Source: a virus. Taken from it: 23,907 nt of DNA. Positions 14,881 to 21,666 of the stretch are shown piece by piece. The position numbers and the translations under genes were made by a program. The stretch covers positions 1 through 23,907 of the IMG/VR virus record IMGVR_UViG_3300046751_000076, one strand, 5' to 3'. The notes beneath the pieces are model-generated. The model saw only the letters and a list, made by a program, of their open reading frames with translations. It was not told the DNA's origin and searched no databases. The first letter of the stretch is position 1. Each line of letters opens with the position of its first letter.

Positions 14881-16533
14881 ATGGCTCTTAAATTTTCAGA
14901 GTCACCAGCAGTACGTATCCGTGAGATCGACTTGTCAGGGATTGTCCCTGCGGTCACATCTTCAACGGGTGCCTTTGTAGGTGACTTCGGTTGGGGCCCT
15001 GTAAACACGCCAGTTCTTGTCGGTAACGAATCAGAACTCGCGTCCACTTTCGGGACTCCTTTATCAGGAAGTGATGCGGCAGACTTTTTATCAGTCGCGC
15101 AATTCCTAAAATATTCTTCAAGCGCGTTTGTTGTTCGTGTAGGCAATGGATCTACTACGGCAACTGACGGTGTATTTTCTGCAAAATATCCAGGCGAACT
15201 AGGTAACTCAGTTTCAGTTCACGTTTGTGATGCCGATCATTGGGCAGATACTTCAGACACTCTAGTCCAAGATAGAGACTCAGACGGTGAACTTGTTTTT
15301 GAAACTGTTCCTGTACTTGACTCAGACGGTGCGCCTGTACTTGATTCAGACGGTGCGCCTGTGACACAGGAAGTTCCTGTGATGGTAGATGCAAGTACTG
15401 ATTCGTGGGAATATCAAGACCTTTTCTCTTCAGCACCAGAAGGTTCTGAGAGACATGTCGTTGTTATTTTCAAGAAGGGCACTGACGAAGAATCTGTACT
15501 CGAAACGTATGAGTACGTATCGACAAGTCCGACAGCAAAACTGGCTAACGGTTCTACTAACTACATCGTAGATGTTATCAATACATCATCTTCATGGATT
15601 GAGATTGACGGTCTACCTGCAAAAACAGACTACACTCTAATCAGCGGATCTAACGGAACTTCACCAAACTTTGTTGCGGCATACGGTCTATTTGCTGACA
15701 AAGATACGATTCAGATCGACTTCTTGATTCCGCCAGGCCAAAAGATGACAGACACTGCTGTTCAAGTAGAATTGGTTAGTATCGCAGAACAACGTAAAGA
15801 CTGTGTTGCGGTCGTTTCATCAGGCACTGCTCCTTCAACGGCACAAGATGTACTTGATCATGTTACAGCACTAAATCAGAATTCATCGTACCTAGTTGTC
15901 GATGGTAACTGGTTGAAGATTTATGACAAGTATAACGATAAGTACATAACAATTCCAGCAGCATCTTCAACTGCAGGTATCATGGCTGCAACCGACGCGG
16001 CATCCGCGCCTTGGTTCTCGCCAGCAGGTTCACGTCGCGGTCAATACATTGGCGTTACTGATATTGCAATCAACCCATCTAAGTCTCAGCGTGATGCACT
16101 ATACAAGGCAGGTGTTAACCCAATCGTTAGCTTCCCAGGCCAAGGTATTATGCTTTACGGTGACAAGACTCACCTATCACGTCCATCTGCATTTGACCGC
16201 ATCAACGTTCGTCGTCTATTCCTAGTCATTGAACGTGCGATCGCAGAAGCAGCACAAAACGTTATGTTTGAGTTCAACGATGACTTTACTCGTGCAGAGT
16301 TCGTTAACATCGTAGAACCATTCCTACGTGAAATTCAGGGTCGTCGCGGTATCACTGACTTCCGTCTTGTTTGTGACACAACAAACAACACGACAGAAGT
16401 TATTGACCGTAACGAATTCGTCGCATCTTGCTTCATCAAACCAGCACGATCTATCAACTACGTAACTCTAAACTTCGTAGCGGTTCGATCTGGTGTTGAC
16501 TTTGAAGAAGTCGTCGGAACATCGGGAGTATAA
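14881..16533 (+). CDS. gp18: Tail sheath protein gp18
   Basis: Contractile tail sheath subunit. The N terminus SPAVRIREIDLSGIVPAVTSSTGAFVGDF (landmarks SPAVRIREIDLSG and GAFVGDFGWGP) is the hallmark of the T4 sheath family. The C-terminal domain (DRINVRRLFLVIERAIAEAA, FEFND, REIQGRRGITDFRLVCD, RNEFVASCFIKPARSINYV) is the conserved sheath-contact domain. The middle is the variable surface domain. Around residues 144-161 it contains a short tandem PVLDSDGA repeat, with a third DSDG upstream. At 550 aa it is shorter than T4 gp18 (659 aa), so some surface insertions are missing. AAGGAAA lies upstream of the ATG. gp19 follows after 2 nt. Confidence 0.96.
   Translation: MALKFSESPAVRIREIDLSGIVPAVTSSTGAFVGDFGWGPVNTPVLVGNESELASTFGTPLSGSDAADFLSVAQFLKYSSSAFVVRVGNGSTTATDGVFSAKYPGELGNSVSVHVCDADHWADTSDTLVQDRDSDGELVFETVPVLDSDGAPVLDSDGAPVTQEVPVMVDASTDSWEYQDLFSSAPEGSERHVVVIFKKGTDEESVLETYEYVSTSPTAKLANGSTNYIVDVINTSSSWIEIDGLPAKTDYTLISGSNGTSPNFVAAYGLFADKDTIQIDFLIPPGQKMTDTAVQVELVSIAEQRKDCVAVVSSGTAPSTAQDVLDHVTALNQNSSYLVVDGNWLKIYDKYNDKYITIPAASSTAGIMAATDAASAPWFSPAGSRRGQYIGVTDIAINPSKSQRDALYKAGVNPIVSFPGQGIMLYGDKTHLSRPSAFDRINVRRLFLVIERAIAEAAQNVMFEFNDDFTRAEFVNIVEPFLREIQGRRGITDFRLVCDTTNNTTEVIDRNEFVASCFIKPARSINYVTLNFVAVRSGVDFEEVVGTSGV
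15310..15357 (+). repeat. Tandem 24-bp repeat in the sheath surface domain
   Basis: Two adjacent copies of the codons for PVLDSDGA (15310-15333, 15334-15357) differ at one synonymous position (GAC/GAT), followed by a partial third (CCTGTG). A related DSDGELV occurs just upstream. The near identity suggests a recent slippage duplication. Confidence 0.85.
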
Positions 16534-16535
16534 TC

Positions 16536-17060
16536 ATGTCACTAAGAGTAGATGATTTCAAAGCAAAAATCCGTGGTGGTGGCGCTCGTCCTAATCTGTT
16601 CCGTGCAACAGTCAACTTCCCAGCATACGCTGGTGGTGATGCCGAACTAACTTCATTCATGTGTAAAGGCGCACAGTTGCCTGCATCTGTAATGAATGTT
16701 ATCGAAGTCCCTTTCCGTGGACGTCAGTTGAAGATCGCAGGCGATCGTACTTTCGAACCATGGACTGTAACAGTCATCAATGATGTAGGTTTCGAAGTTC
16801 GTAACGCAATGGAACGTTGGATGAACGGTATCAACTCGCACAGCGCGAACGTAGGTATCACTAACCCAGTTGCATATCAGGCAGACCTAATTGTAGATCA
16901 ACTAGATAAAGATGGTGATGTAGTTAAGACATACAACTTCCGTGGTTGTTTCCCGACTAACATCTCTGCAATTGACCTAAGTTATGAGACTAACGACGCT
17001 ATCGAAGAGTTCACAGTAGAATTCCAAGTTCAATATTGGGAGTCAAATACCACAAGTTAA
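16536..17060 (+). CDS. gp19: Tail tube protein gp19
   Basis: Inner tail tube subunit, 174 aa (T4 163 aa). The RPNLFRATVNFP opening, FMCKGAQLPASVMNVIEVPFRGRQLKIAGDR (landmarks CKGAQLPAS, VPFRGRQLKIAGDR) and FEPWTVTVINDVGFEVRNAMERW (landmark WTVTVINDV) are the conserved tube-fold strands. NFRGCFPTNISAIDLSYE near the C terminus is also typical. It pairs with gp18, encoded 2 nt upstream, and is followed by a terminator. GGGAG ahead of ATG 16536 is the ribosome binding site. Confidence 0.95.
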   Translation: MSLRVDDFKAKIRGGGARPNLFRATVNFPAYAGGDAELTSFMCKGAQLPASVMNVIEVPFRGRQLKIAGDRTFEPWTVTVINDVGFEVRNAMERWMNGINSHSANVGITNPVAYQADLIVDQLDKDGDVVKTYNFRGCFPTNISAIDLSYETNDAIEEFTVEFQVQYWESNTTS

Positions 17061-17081
17061 TGGTATAATAAGTAATGTGAT

Positions 17082-17113
17082 GGGGTGGGTAACACCACCC
17101 CCATTTTTGTTTT
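17082..17113 (+). terminator. Intrinsic terminator after tail tube gene
   Basis: GGGGTGG (17082-17088) pairs with CCACCCC (17095-17101) around a 6-nt loop, and is followed by CA and a T-rich run (TTTTTGTTTT). It lies between gp19 and gp20. No TATAAATA follows it before gp20, so it may work as an attenuator rather than a full stop. Confidence 0.8.
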
Positions 17114-17119
17114 AGAGGA
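17114..17119 (+). promoter_or_regulatory. Ribosome binding site fixing the portal gene start
   Basis: AGAGGA, 4 nt before ATG 17124. It rules out the in-frame GTG at 17085, which lies inside the terminator stem and has no such site. Confidence 0.75.
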
Positions 17120-17123
17120 TTAT

Positions 17124-18644
17124 ATGGCAGAACCAAATAACAGTATTCTATCGGCATTCGGTTTTGAACTGAAACGAGTATCAAGACAACAAGAAGAAAA
17201 CCCAAAAGCGCCTTCTATTGTACCTCGCGTAGATGAGGATGGTGCGGGATATGTGACTGCCTCAGGTTCTTACTTTGGCCAGTATGTCGATATGGAAGGT
17301 ACTGCAGCCAAAGACACTTCAGAACTCATCCGAAAATATCGTGCGATGGCAGAACACCCAGAGTGTGACGCTGCTATTGAAGATATCATCAATGAGTCTG
17401 TTGTCTCTGGAGAACTAGAATCTGCAGTTTCTCTAAACCTAGACAAAGTTGAAACCAGCGACAAAATCAAAAAAGTATTGACAGAAGAGTTTGAAGGCAT
17501 TCTTGGAATGCTAAACTTTGAAGAACACGGTCATGATATTTTTAGGTCGTGGTATGTAGATGGCAGAATGTATCACCATTTGGTCGTCAATGAATCTAAT
17601 CTAAAGTCGGGTATCTTAGAGATTCGTCCTGTTGACGCAACTAAGATCCGCAAAGTCAAAGAAGTTACACACAAAAAAGATCCTAAAACTGGCGCAAAAC
17701 TTGTAGATAAAGTAAATGAGTTTTACCTATATCAAGAAAAGGCTGGTACAAGTAATGGTATCAAATTGACACCGGAATCTATTTCGTATGTCACTTCGGG
17801 TCTGCTTGACCCTAGCAAGAAGAGAGTCCTTTCTTACTTGCAAAAAGCAATCAAACCAATGAATCAATTACGTATGATGGAAGACTCTTTGGTCATCTAT
17901 CGTATGGCACGTGCACCTGAACGCCGCATCTTCTATATCGATGTCGGTAACTTACCAAAAGGTAAATCAGAGCAACATATCAAAGACATCATGGCGCGTT
18001 ATCGCAACAAGGTTGTCTATGATGCAAACACTGGCGAAATAAAAGACGATCGCAAGCATATGTCTATGCTAGAAGACTTCTGGTTACCACGTCGCGAAGG
18101 CGGTCGAGGAACAGAGATCAGTACTCTACCAGGCGGTGAAAACCTTGGTCAGATCGATGACATCATTTATTTTCAAAAGAAGTTATATCGTTCACTGAAC
18201 GTACCGATCAACAGGCTAGAGCAAGAAGCGCAGTTCTCCCTAGGACGTTCAACCGAGATTACACGAGACGAAGTGAAGTTCCAGAAGTTTATCGATCGTC
18301 TTCGTCAGAAGTTTGCAAACCTATTCCTTGGCATTCTAAAGAAGCAATGCCTACTAAAAGGTATCTGTACCGAACAAGACTGGGAGTCTTGGAAGAATGA
18401 GATACAGGTCGACTATAATCGCGACAACCACTTCTCAGAACTGAAAGACGCAGAACTATTACGTGAACGTCTACAAACAATGGATCAGATTTCACAATAT
18501 GTGGGCGAGTACTTCTCTCGTACATGGATTATGAAGAATGTAATGATGTTCGATGAGAAAGACATCGAAGAAATGATCAAACAAATCAACGTCGAGACAG
18601 AAGCGTCTGGCGGTGGTGAAAATGAAAATGACAATGAACAGTGA
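17124..18644 (+). CDS. gp20: Portal vertex protein gp20
   Basis: Dodecameric portal at the unique head vertex. It initiates prohead assembly and is the docking site for the gp17 motor and the neck. From ATG 17124 it is 506 aa (T4 524 aa). Family landmarks: ELIRKYRAMAEHPECDAAIE and DIINESVV (residues about 67-94), RMARAPERRIFYIDVGNLP (from about 261), DRKHMSMLEDFWLPRREGG, TLPGGENLGQIDDI and FIDRLRQKFANLF. The C terminus is acidic with GGGENEND. The stop precedes the gp67 ATG by 8 nt. There is no own late promoter; transcription must read through from gp18/gp19 or start elsewhere. Confidence 0.96.
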   Translation: MAEPNNSILSAFGFELKRVSRQQEENPKAPSIVPRVDEDGAGYVTASGSYFGQYVDMEGTAAKDTSELIRKYRAMAEHPECDAAIEDIINESVVSGELESAVSLNLDKVETSDKIKKVLTEEFEGILGMLNFEEHGHDIFRSWYVDGRMYHHLVVNESNLKSGILEIRPVDATKIRKVKEVTHKKDPKTGAKLVDKVNEFYLYQEKAGTSNGIKLTPESISYVTSGLLDPSKKRVLSYLQKAIKPMNQLRMMEDSLVIYRMARAPERRIFYIDVGNLPKGKSEQHIKDIMARYRNKVVYDANTGEIKDDRKHMSMLEDFWLPRREGGRGTEISTLPGGENLGQIDDIIYFQKKLYRSLNVPINRLEQEAQFSLGRSTEITRDEVKFQKFIDRLRQKFANLFLGILKKQCLLKGICTEQDWESWKNEIQVDYNRDNHFSELKDAELLRERLQTMDQISQYVGEYFSRTWIMKNVMMFDEKDIEEMIKQINVETEASGGGENENDNEQ

Positions 18645-18652
18645 GAAAAATT

Positions 18653-19027
18653 ATGAGTGAAGCAGAAAACCTAGACCTAGAACTAGAACTAGAAACAGAA
18701 GTCGAAGCAGAGTCTAACCCTGCGCTTGATCTTATCAATGCGTTACAACGAGGGGACTTCAATGCGGCAGACCAATTGTTCCAAGACACACTAGGCGCTA
18801 AAGTACAAGACACACTTGACGCAGAGAAAGTCGCAGTCGCAGGTCAAATCTTCAACGGTGAAGAACCATATGACGCTGAAGAATATGAAGAAGACGGCGT
18901 TGAGGATGTAGAATACGGTTCAGAAGCAGAAGAGTTCGGTGAAGACGACTCTGAGGTTACTTCTGAATTAGAAGAAATCGAGGACATAAATCTCGATGAG
19001 ATAGACGATTTTATCGAAGTAGAGTAA
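18653..19027 (+). CDS. gp67: Prohead core protein gp67-like
   Basis: Small, strongly acidic protein directly after the portal gene, where T4 has gene 67. Residues about 20-65 (ALDLINALQRGDF, LFQDTLGAKVQDTLDAEKVAVAGQIF) match the helical core of gp67. The rest is almost all Glu/Asp (EEPYDAEEYEEDG...), as in the T4 acidic tail. gp67 is a scaffold-core component processed by gp21; L-x-E sites are frequent here. ATG 18653 gives 124 aa, longer than T4 gp67 (about 80 aa). An in-frame GTG at 18641 overlaps the gp20 stop and is less likely. Identification rests on synteny plus composition. Confidence 0.78.
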   Translation: MSEAENLDLELELETEVEAESNPALDLINALQRGDFNAADQLFQDTLGAKVQDTLDAEKVAVAGQIFNGEEPYDAEEYEEDGVEDVEYGSEAEEFGEDDSEVTSELEEIEDINLDEIDDFIEVE

Positions 19028-19028
19028 T

Positions 19029-19682
19029 ATGAACCTCACTAAAAGAATGGTTCATATTTGGATAGGACCTTATGAACCACCTTTAGATTGGATGAATACT
19101 TGGAAGGAGAAACATCCAGATTGGGAGTATATGGTATTCACAGATGAGATGTTAAAGTCGCGCAAGTGGCATAATCAACATCTAATTGACGAATATTATA
19201 GAAGAGGTACTTGGGCAGGCGTTGCTGATCTGATTCGATACGAACTGCTATATGAAGGAGGAGGGTTTTTACCCCCAGCAGATGCAGTGTGTTTACACAA
19301 TACGGATGAGTTATTTACGAGTCCGCCAGATCATGCATACAGTGTATATGAAAATGATCGTGACAAACACCTTGCACCTAACTATATCTCTCCAATTATG
19401 GCATGTAATGCAGGAAACACTTTTGTTAAACTATTGATAGATACTTTACATAAACTGCCTGCAAATCAACTGCAACCAGCTCCTTGGAAAAGTACAGGTA
19501 ATGCTTGGTTGTCTAAGTTTGTACCGAACAAAGAACAACATAAATTAATTATTTGGCCGTCGCATTATTTGATACCAAAACATTACTCGATTCGATCAAC
19601 ACCATACAAAGGTGATGATAAAATATATGCTGAACAGATGTGGGGAAGCACAAAAAGACGCTATAAAAAGATAAAGTTATAG
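19029..19682 (+). CDS. GT32-type glycosyltransferase with degenerate DXD
   Basis: Probable sugar transferase of the 'glycosyltransferase sugar-binding DXD' (GT32-like) group. Landmarks: MVHIWIGP (residues 7-14), WKEKHPDWEYMVFTDE (25-40), ADLIRYELLYEGGGF (66-80). The usual YLDxD metal-binding motif reads LPPAD (81-85), so the first Asp is Pro83 and only Asp85 remains. Length (217 aa) is compact. It starts 1 nt after the gp67 stop, with TAGAG upstream. It lies between core gene 67 and the protease gene 21, where T4 has no enzyme. A hand count over 19081-19680 gives about 38% G+C versus about 43-45% in neighbours, suggesting transfer. It may modify a virion protein or host surface glycan. Substrate and activity are unknown. 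Confidence 0.75.
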   Translation: MNLTKRMVHIWIGPYEPPLDWMNTWKEKHPDWEYMVFTDEMLKSRKWHNQHLIDEYYRRGTWAGVADLIRYELLYEGGGFLPPADAVCLHNTDELFTSPPDHAYSVYENDRDKHLAPNYISPIMACNAGNTFVKLLIDTLHKLPANQLQPAPWKSTGNAWLSKFVPNKEQHKLIIWPSHYLIPKHYSIRSTPYKGDDKIYAEQMWGSTKRRYKKIKL

Positions 19683-19709
19683 CTAAATGTCAGTTAAAAA
19701 ATTTTTTTG

Positions 19710-19717
19710 TATAAATA
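19710..19717 (+). promoter_or_regulatory. T4-type late promoter for the head-maturation genes
   Basis: Perfect TATAAATA preceded by an A6T7G tract (19696-19709), 17 nt before ATG 19735. It drives the 66-aa protein, gp21, gp22 and gp23. Its position shows that the in-frame ATG at 19687 would lie outside the transcript. Confidence 0.8.
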
Positions 19718-19734
19718 CTACAAAAGAGGGTGGT

Positions 19735-19935
19735 ATGAAAACTTTTCGACAATTAAGAGAATCATCTAAACCAGTCTTCAAAAAGAAGATGGGTGGATAC
19801 CCTGTCGTTATCACAAAGACCTCAAAAGGGTTCGAGTTGACGATAGATGGTGACAAGGTCGATACTTTCAAATCACAAAAAGAAGCGGAGTCAACCGCGA
19901 AGCAAGTCCTCAAGGACTTAGGAAAAATAAAATGA
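19735..19935 (+). CDS. Small basic protein, possible internal head protein (66 aa)
   Basis: Unidentified small basic protein between the core and protease genes, roughly the place of T4 gene 68. The start is set by AGAGGG 4 nt upstream and a late promoter just before it; an earlier ATG at 19687 overlaps that promoter. The N terminus MKTFRQLRES resembles the capsid-targeting peptide of T4 internal proteins (MKTYQEFI-type). LRE at residues 7-9 fits the gp21 cleavage rule (Leu/Ile-x-Glu). The body is Lys-rich with two short beta stretches (YPVVITKTSKGFELTIDGDKVDTF) and a helical C terminus. It could be a core protein or a DNA-associated internal head protein. The stop overlaps the gp21 ATG by 4 nt. 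Confidence 0.7.
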   Translation: MKTFRQLRESSKPVFKKKMGGYPVVITKTSKGFELTIDGDKVDTFKSQKEAESTAKQVLKDLGKIK

Positions 19936-20591
19936 AACTGATAAGCGAATACGTAGAAAACGATTTACAATGCATCGTTGAAGCCAAAGAGAATGGTGAT
20001 AAAAATTTCGTCATTGAAGGTGTATTTGCACAAGCAGACAAAAAGAATCGTAACGGTCGTGTTTACCCTAAACCAATTATGGAGAAGGCAGTAGACACGT
20101 ACGTGAAAGATCAAGTTAACAAAAAGCGTGCCGTCGGGGAACTCAATCACCCTGAAGGTCCAACTGTTAACTTGGATAAAGTTTCTCACCTTATTACTGA
20201 TCTTCGTTTTGAAGGCAATGATGTGGTTGGAAAGGCACAAATATTGGATACCCCAATGGGCAAGATTGTGAAAGGTCTCTTAGAAGGTGGTGTTCAACTA
20301 GGTGTGTCAACTCGTGGAATGGGAAGTCTTGAGAGCAGAAACGGCGTAATGTACGTCAAAGATGATTTTATTCTTAATACGGTAGATATCGTACAAGATC
20401 CATCGGCACCGGAAGCATTTGTTAATGGGATTATGGAAGGTGTAGACTGGGTCTGGAATAACGGAATTCTTGAGCCTCAAGTCATTGAAGATATAGAGAC
20501 TGAAATTAAGCAAGCACCTATCGCACATCAACCTGAAGTGCAGATTCGTGAATTCAAGAATTTCCTCTCGTTAATCAAATCTAAACTATAA
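19932..20591 (+). CDS. gp21: Prohead maturation protease gp21
   Basis: Serine protease that cleaves core and capsid proteins during head maturation. The N-terminal domain contains GVFAQADKKNRNGRVYPKPI, the family signature. The catalytic His is in GELNHPE (His73) and the catalytic Ser in LGVSTRGMG (Ser127). VDIVQDPSAPEAF follows with candidate acidic residues (Asp152/Asp156). Length is 219 aa (T4 212 aa). The start overlaps the previous stop (ATGA), with AGGA upstream. The adjacent genes encode its expected substrates gp22, gp23 and gp67. Confidence 0.95.
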   Translation: MKLISEYVENDLQCIVEAKENGDKNFVIEGVFAQADKKNRNGRVYPKPIMEKAVDTYVKDQVNKKRAVGELNHPEGPTVNLDKVSHLITDLRFEGNDVVGKAQILDTPMGKIVKGLLEGGVQLGVSTRGMGSLESRNGVMYVKDDFILNTVDIVQDPSAPEAFVNGIMEGVDWVWNNGILEPQVIEDIETEIKQAPIAHQPEVQIREFKNFLSLIKSKL

Positions 20592-20601
20592 AGGAGTCAC
20601 T

Positions 20602-21654
20602 ATGACTGATTTAAATCAAGTAGAAAGTGAAATCCGCGATACCGAGATTGAAACTAACGAAATCGTGGAGGAAACTCTCGAAGAAGCACAAGCTCCTAAA
20701 GCAAAAGGAAAGCCAGACGCAAATGCAACCTCTGAACCAGAGTCAATTGCATCTGTCGATAAGGCGGCTAACGCAACTTCAAAAGTTGCCCCGCCAAAGC
20801 CAAAGACAAAAGCTGGCATGGTAAACGCAATCTACAGCGCAACTTCAAAGATGAAGAAGGCTGATTTGATGGCAGCATACGATAAAGTATGCGAAGGCGT
20901 TGACCTAGAAGATGTTGCAGAACTAGACACAGGCGCAGAACTATCTGCAATCGTTGAAGGTGAAGCGACTCTATCTGAAGAGTTCAAGGAGAAGACTGCA
21001 ATCATTTTTGAGACTGCGGTCAAGACTAAGTTATCTGAAGAAGTTACTCGTTTAGAGGAACAGTACGCAGAAGAGCTTGCTGAAGAAGTCGAAACAATCA
21101 AGACCGATCTAGTCGGTAAGGTTGATTCATACCTAAACTACGTGGTTGAAACTTGGATGGAAGAAAACAAGGTGGCAATCGAAGCTGGTCTACGTACCGA
21201 AATCGCTGAAGGTTTCATGAACGGTATGCGTGATCTATTCGTTGAGTCATATGTTGAAGTTCCAGAGACTAAGGTCGACCTAGTTGATGAACTAGCAGAA
21301 CAAGTAAGCGAATTAGAAGAAAAGCTAAACGCAACTACTGGTGATGCAATTTCACTTGCTGAGGAACTAGAGACTTACAAGCGTAATACTATTATCGCAG
21401 AAGCATCTCGTGGCCTAGCAGACACACAAGCAGAGAAGTTAGCTGAACTTCTAGGCAATGTTGACTTTGAAGACGAAGAGACTTTCGTCACTAAGGTAAA
21501 CACTGTCAAGGAATCATACTTCTCAAAAGAAATCCCAGAGCAACTTGAAGAGTCAATGTCCACACTAACAGAAGACACTGAACAAGAAGAAGTAGAAGTT
21601 TCGTCATCGATGGAAATTTACTTGAATGCTCTTCGTAAAACCTCTAAGAAATAA
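20602..21654 (+). CDS. gp22: Prohead scaffold protein gp22
   Basis: Major scaffolding core protein lying between protease and capsid genes, as in T4. It is acidic, Glu/Ala-rich and almost entirely predicted helical or coiled coil (LAEQVSELEEKLNATTGDAI, FKEKTAIIFETAVKTKLSEEV). YLNALRKTSKK at the C terminus is the usual family ending. Many L/I-x-E sites fit complete degradation by gp21. At 350 aa it is longer than T4 gp22 (269 aa). The extra length includes an N-terminal low-complexity Ala/Lys/Pro stretch (residues about 30-75). AAGGAG upstream of ATG 20602 is a strong ribosome binding site. Confidence 0.9.
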   Translation: MTDLNQVESEIRDTEIETNEIVEETLEEAQAPKAKGKPDANATSEPESIASVDKAANATSKVAPPKPKTKAGMVNAIYSATSKMKKADLMAAYDKVCEGVDLEDVAELDTGAELSAIVEGEATLSEEFKEKTAIIFETAVKTKLSEEVTRLEEQYAEELAEEVETIKTDLVGKVDSYLNYVVETWMEENKVAIEAGLRTEIAEGFMNGMRDLFVESYVEVPETKVDLVDELAEQVSELEEKLNATTGDAISLAEELETYKRNTIIAEASRGLADTQAEKLAELLGNVDFEDEETFVTKVNTVKESYFSKEIPEQLEESMSTLTEDTEQEEVEVSSSMEIYLNALRKTSKK

Positions 21655-21666
21655 GGAATTAGAAAA

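Noticed and set aside
17064-17071. TATAATAA as a late promoter for gp20
   Set aside because: It departs from the octamer at two positions and lies upstream of the terminator.
17085-17123. GTG start for the portal gene
   Set aside because: It lies inside the terminator stem; ATG 17124 has AGAGGA and begins a typical portal N terminus.
18641-18652. GTG start for the gp67-like protein
   Set aside because: It overlaps the gp20 stop without a clear ribosome binding site; ATG 18653 is a more natural start.
19687-19734. ATG start extending the 66-aa protein
   Set aside because: The late promoter TATAAATA lies inside this extension, so it would not be in the main transcript; the extension translates an A/T tract.
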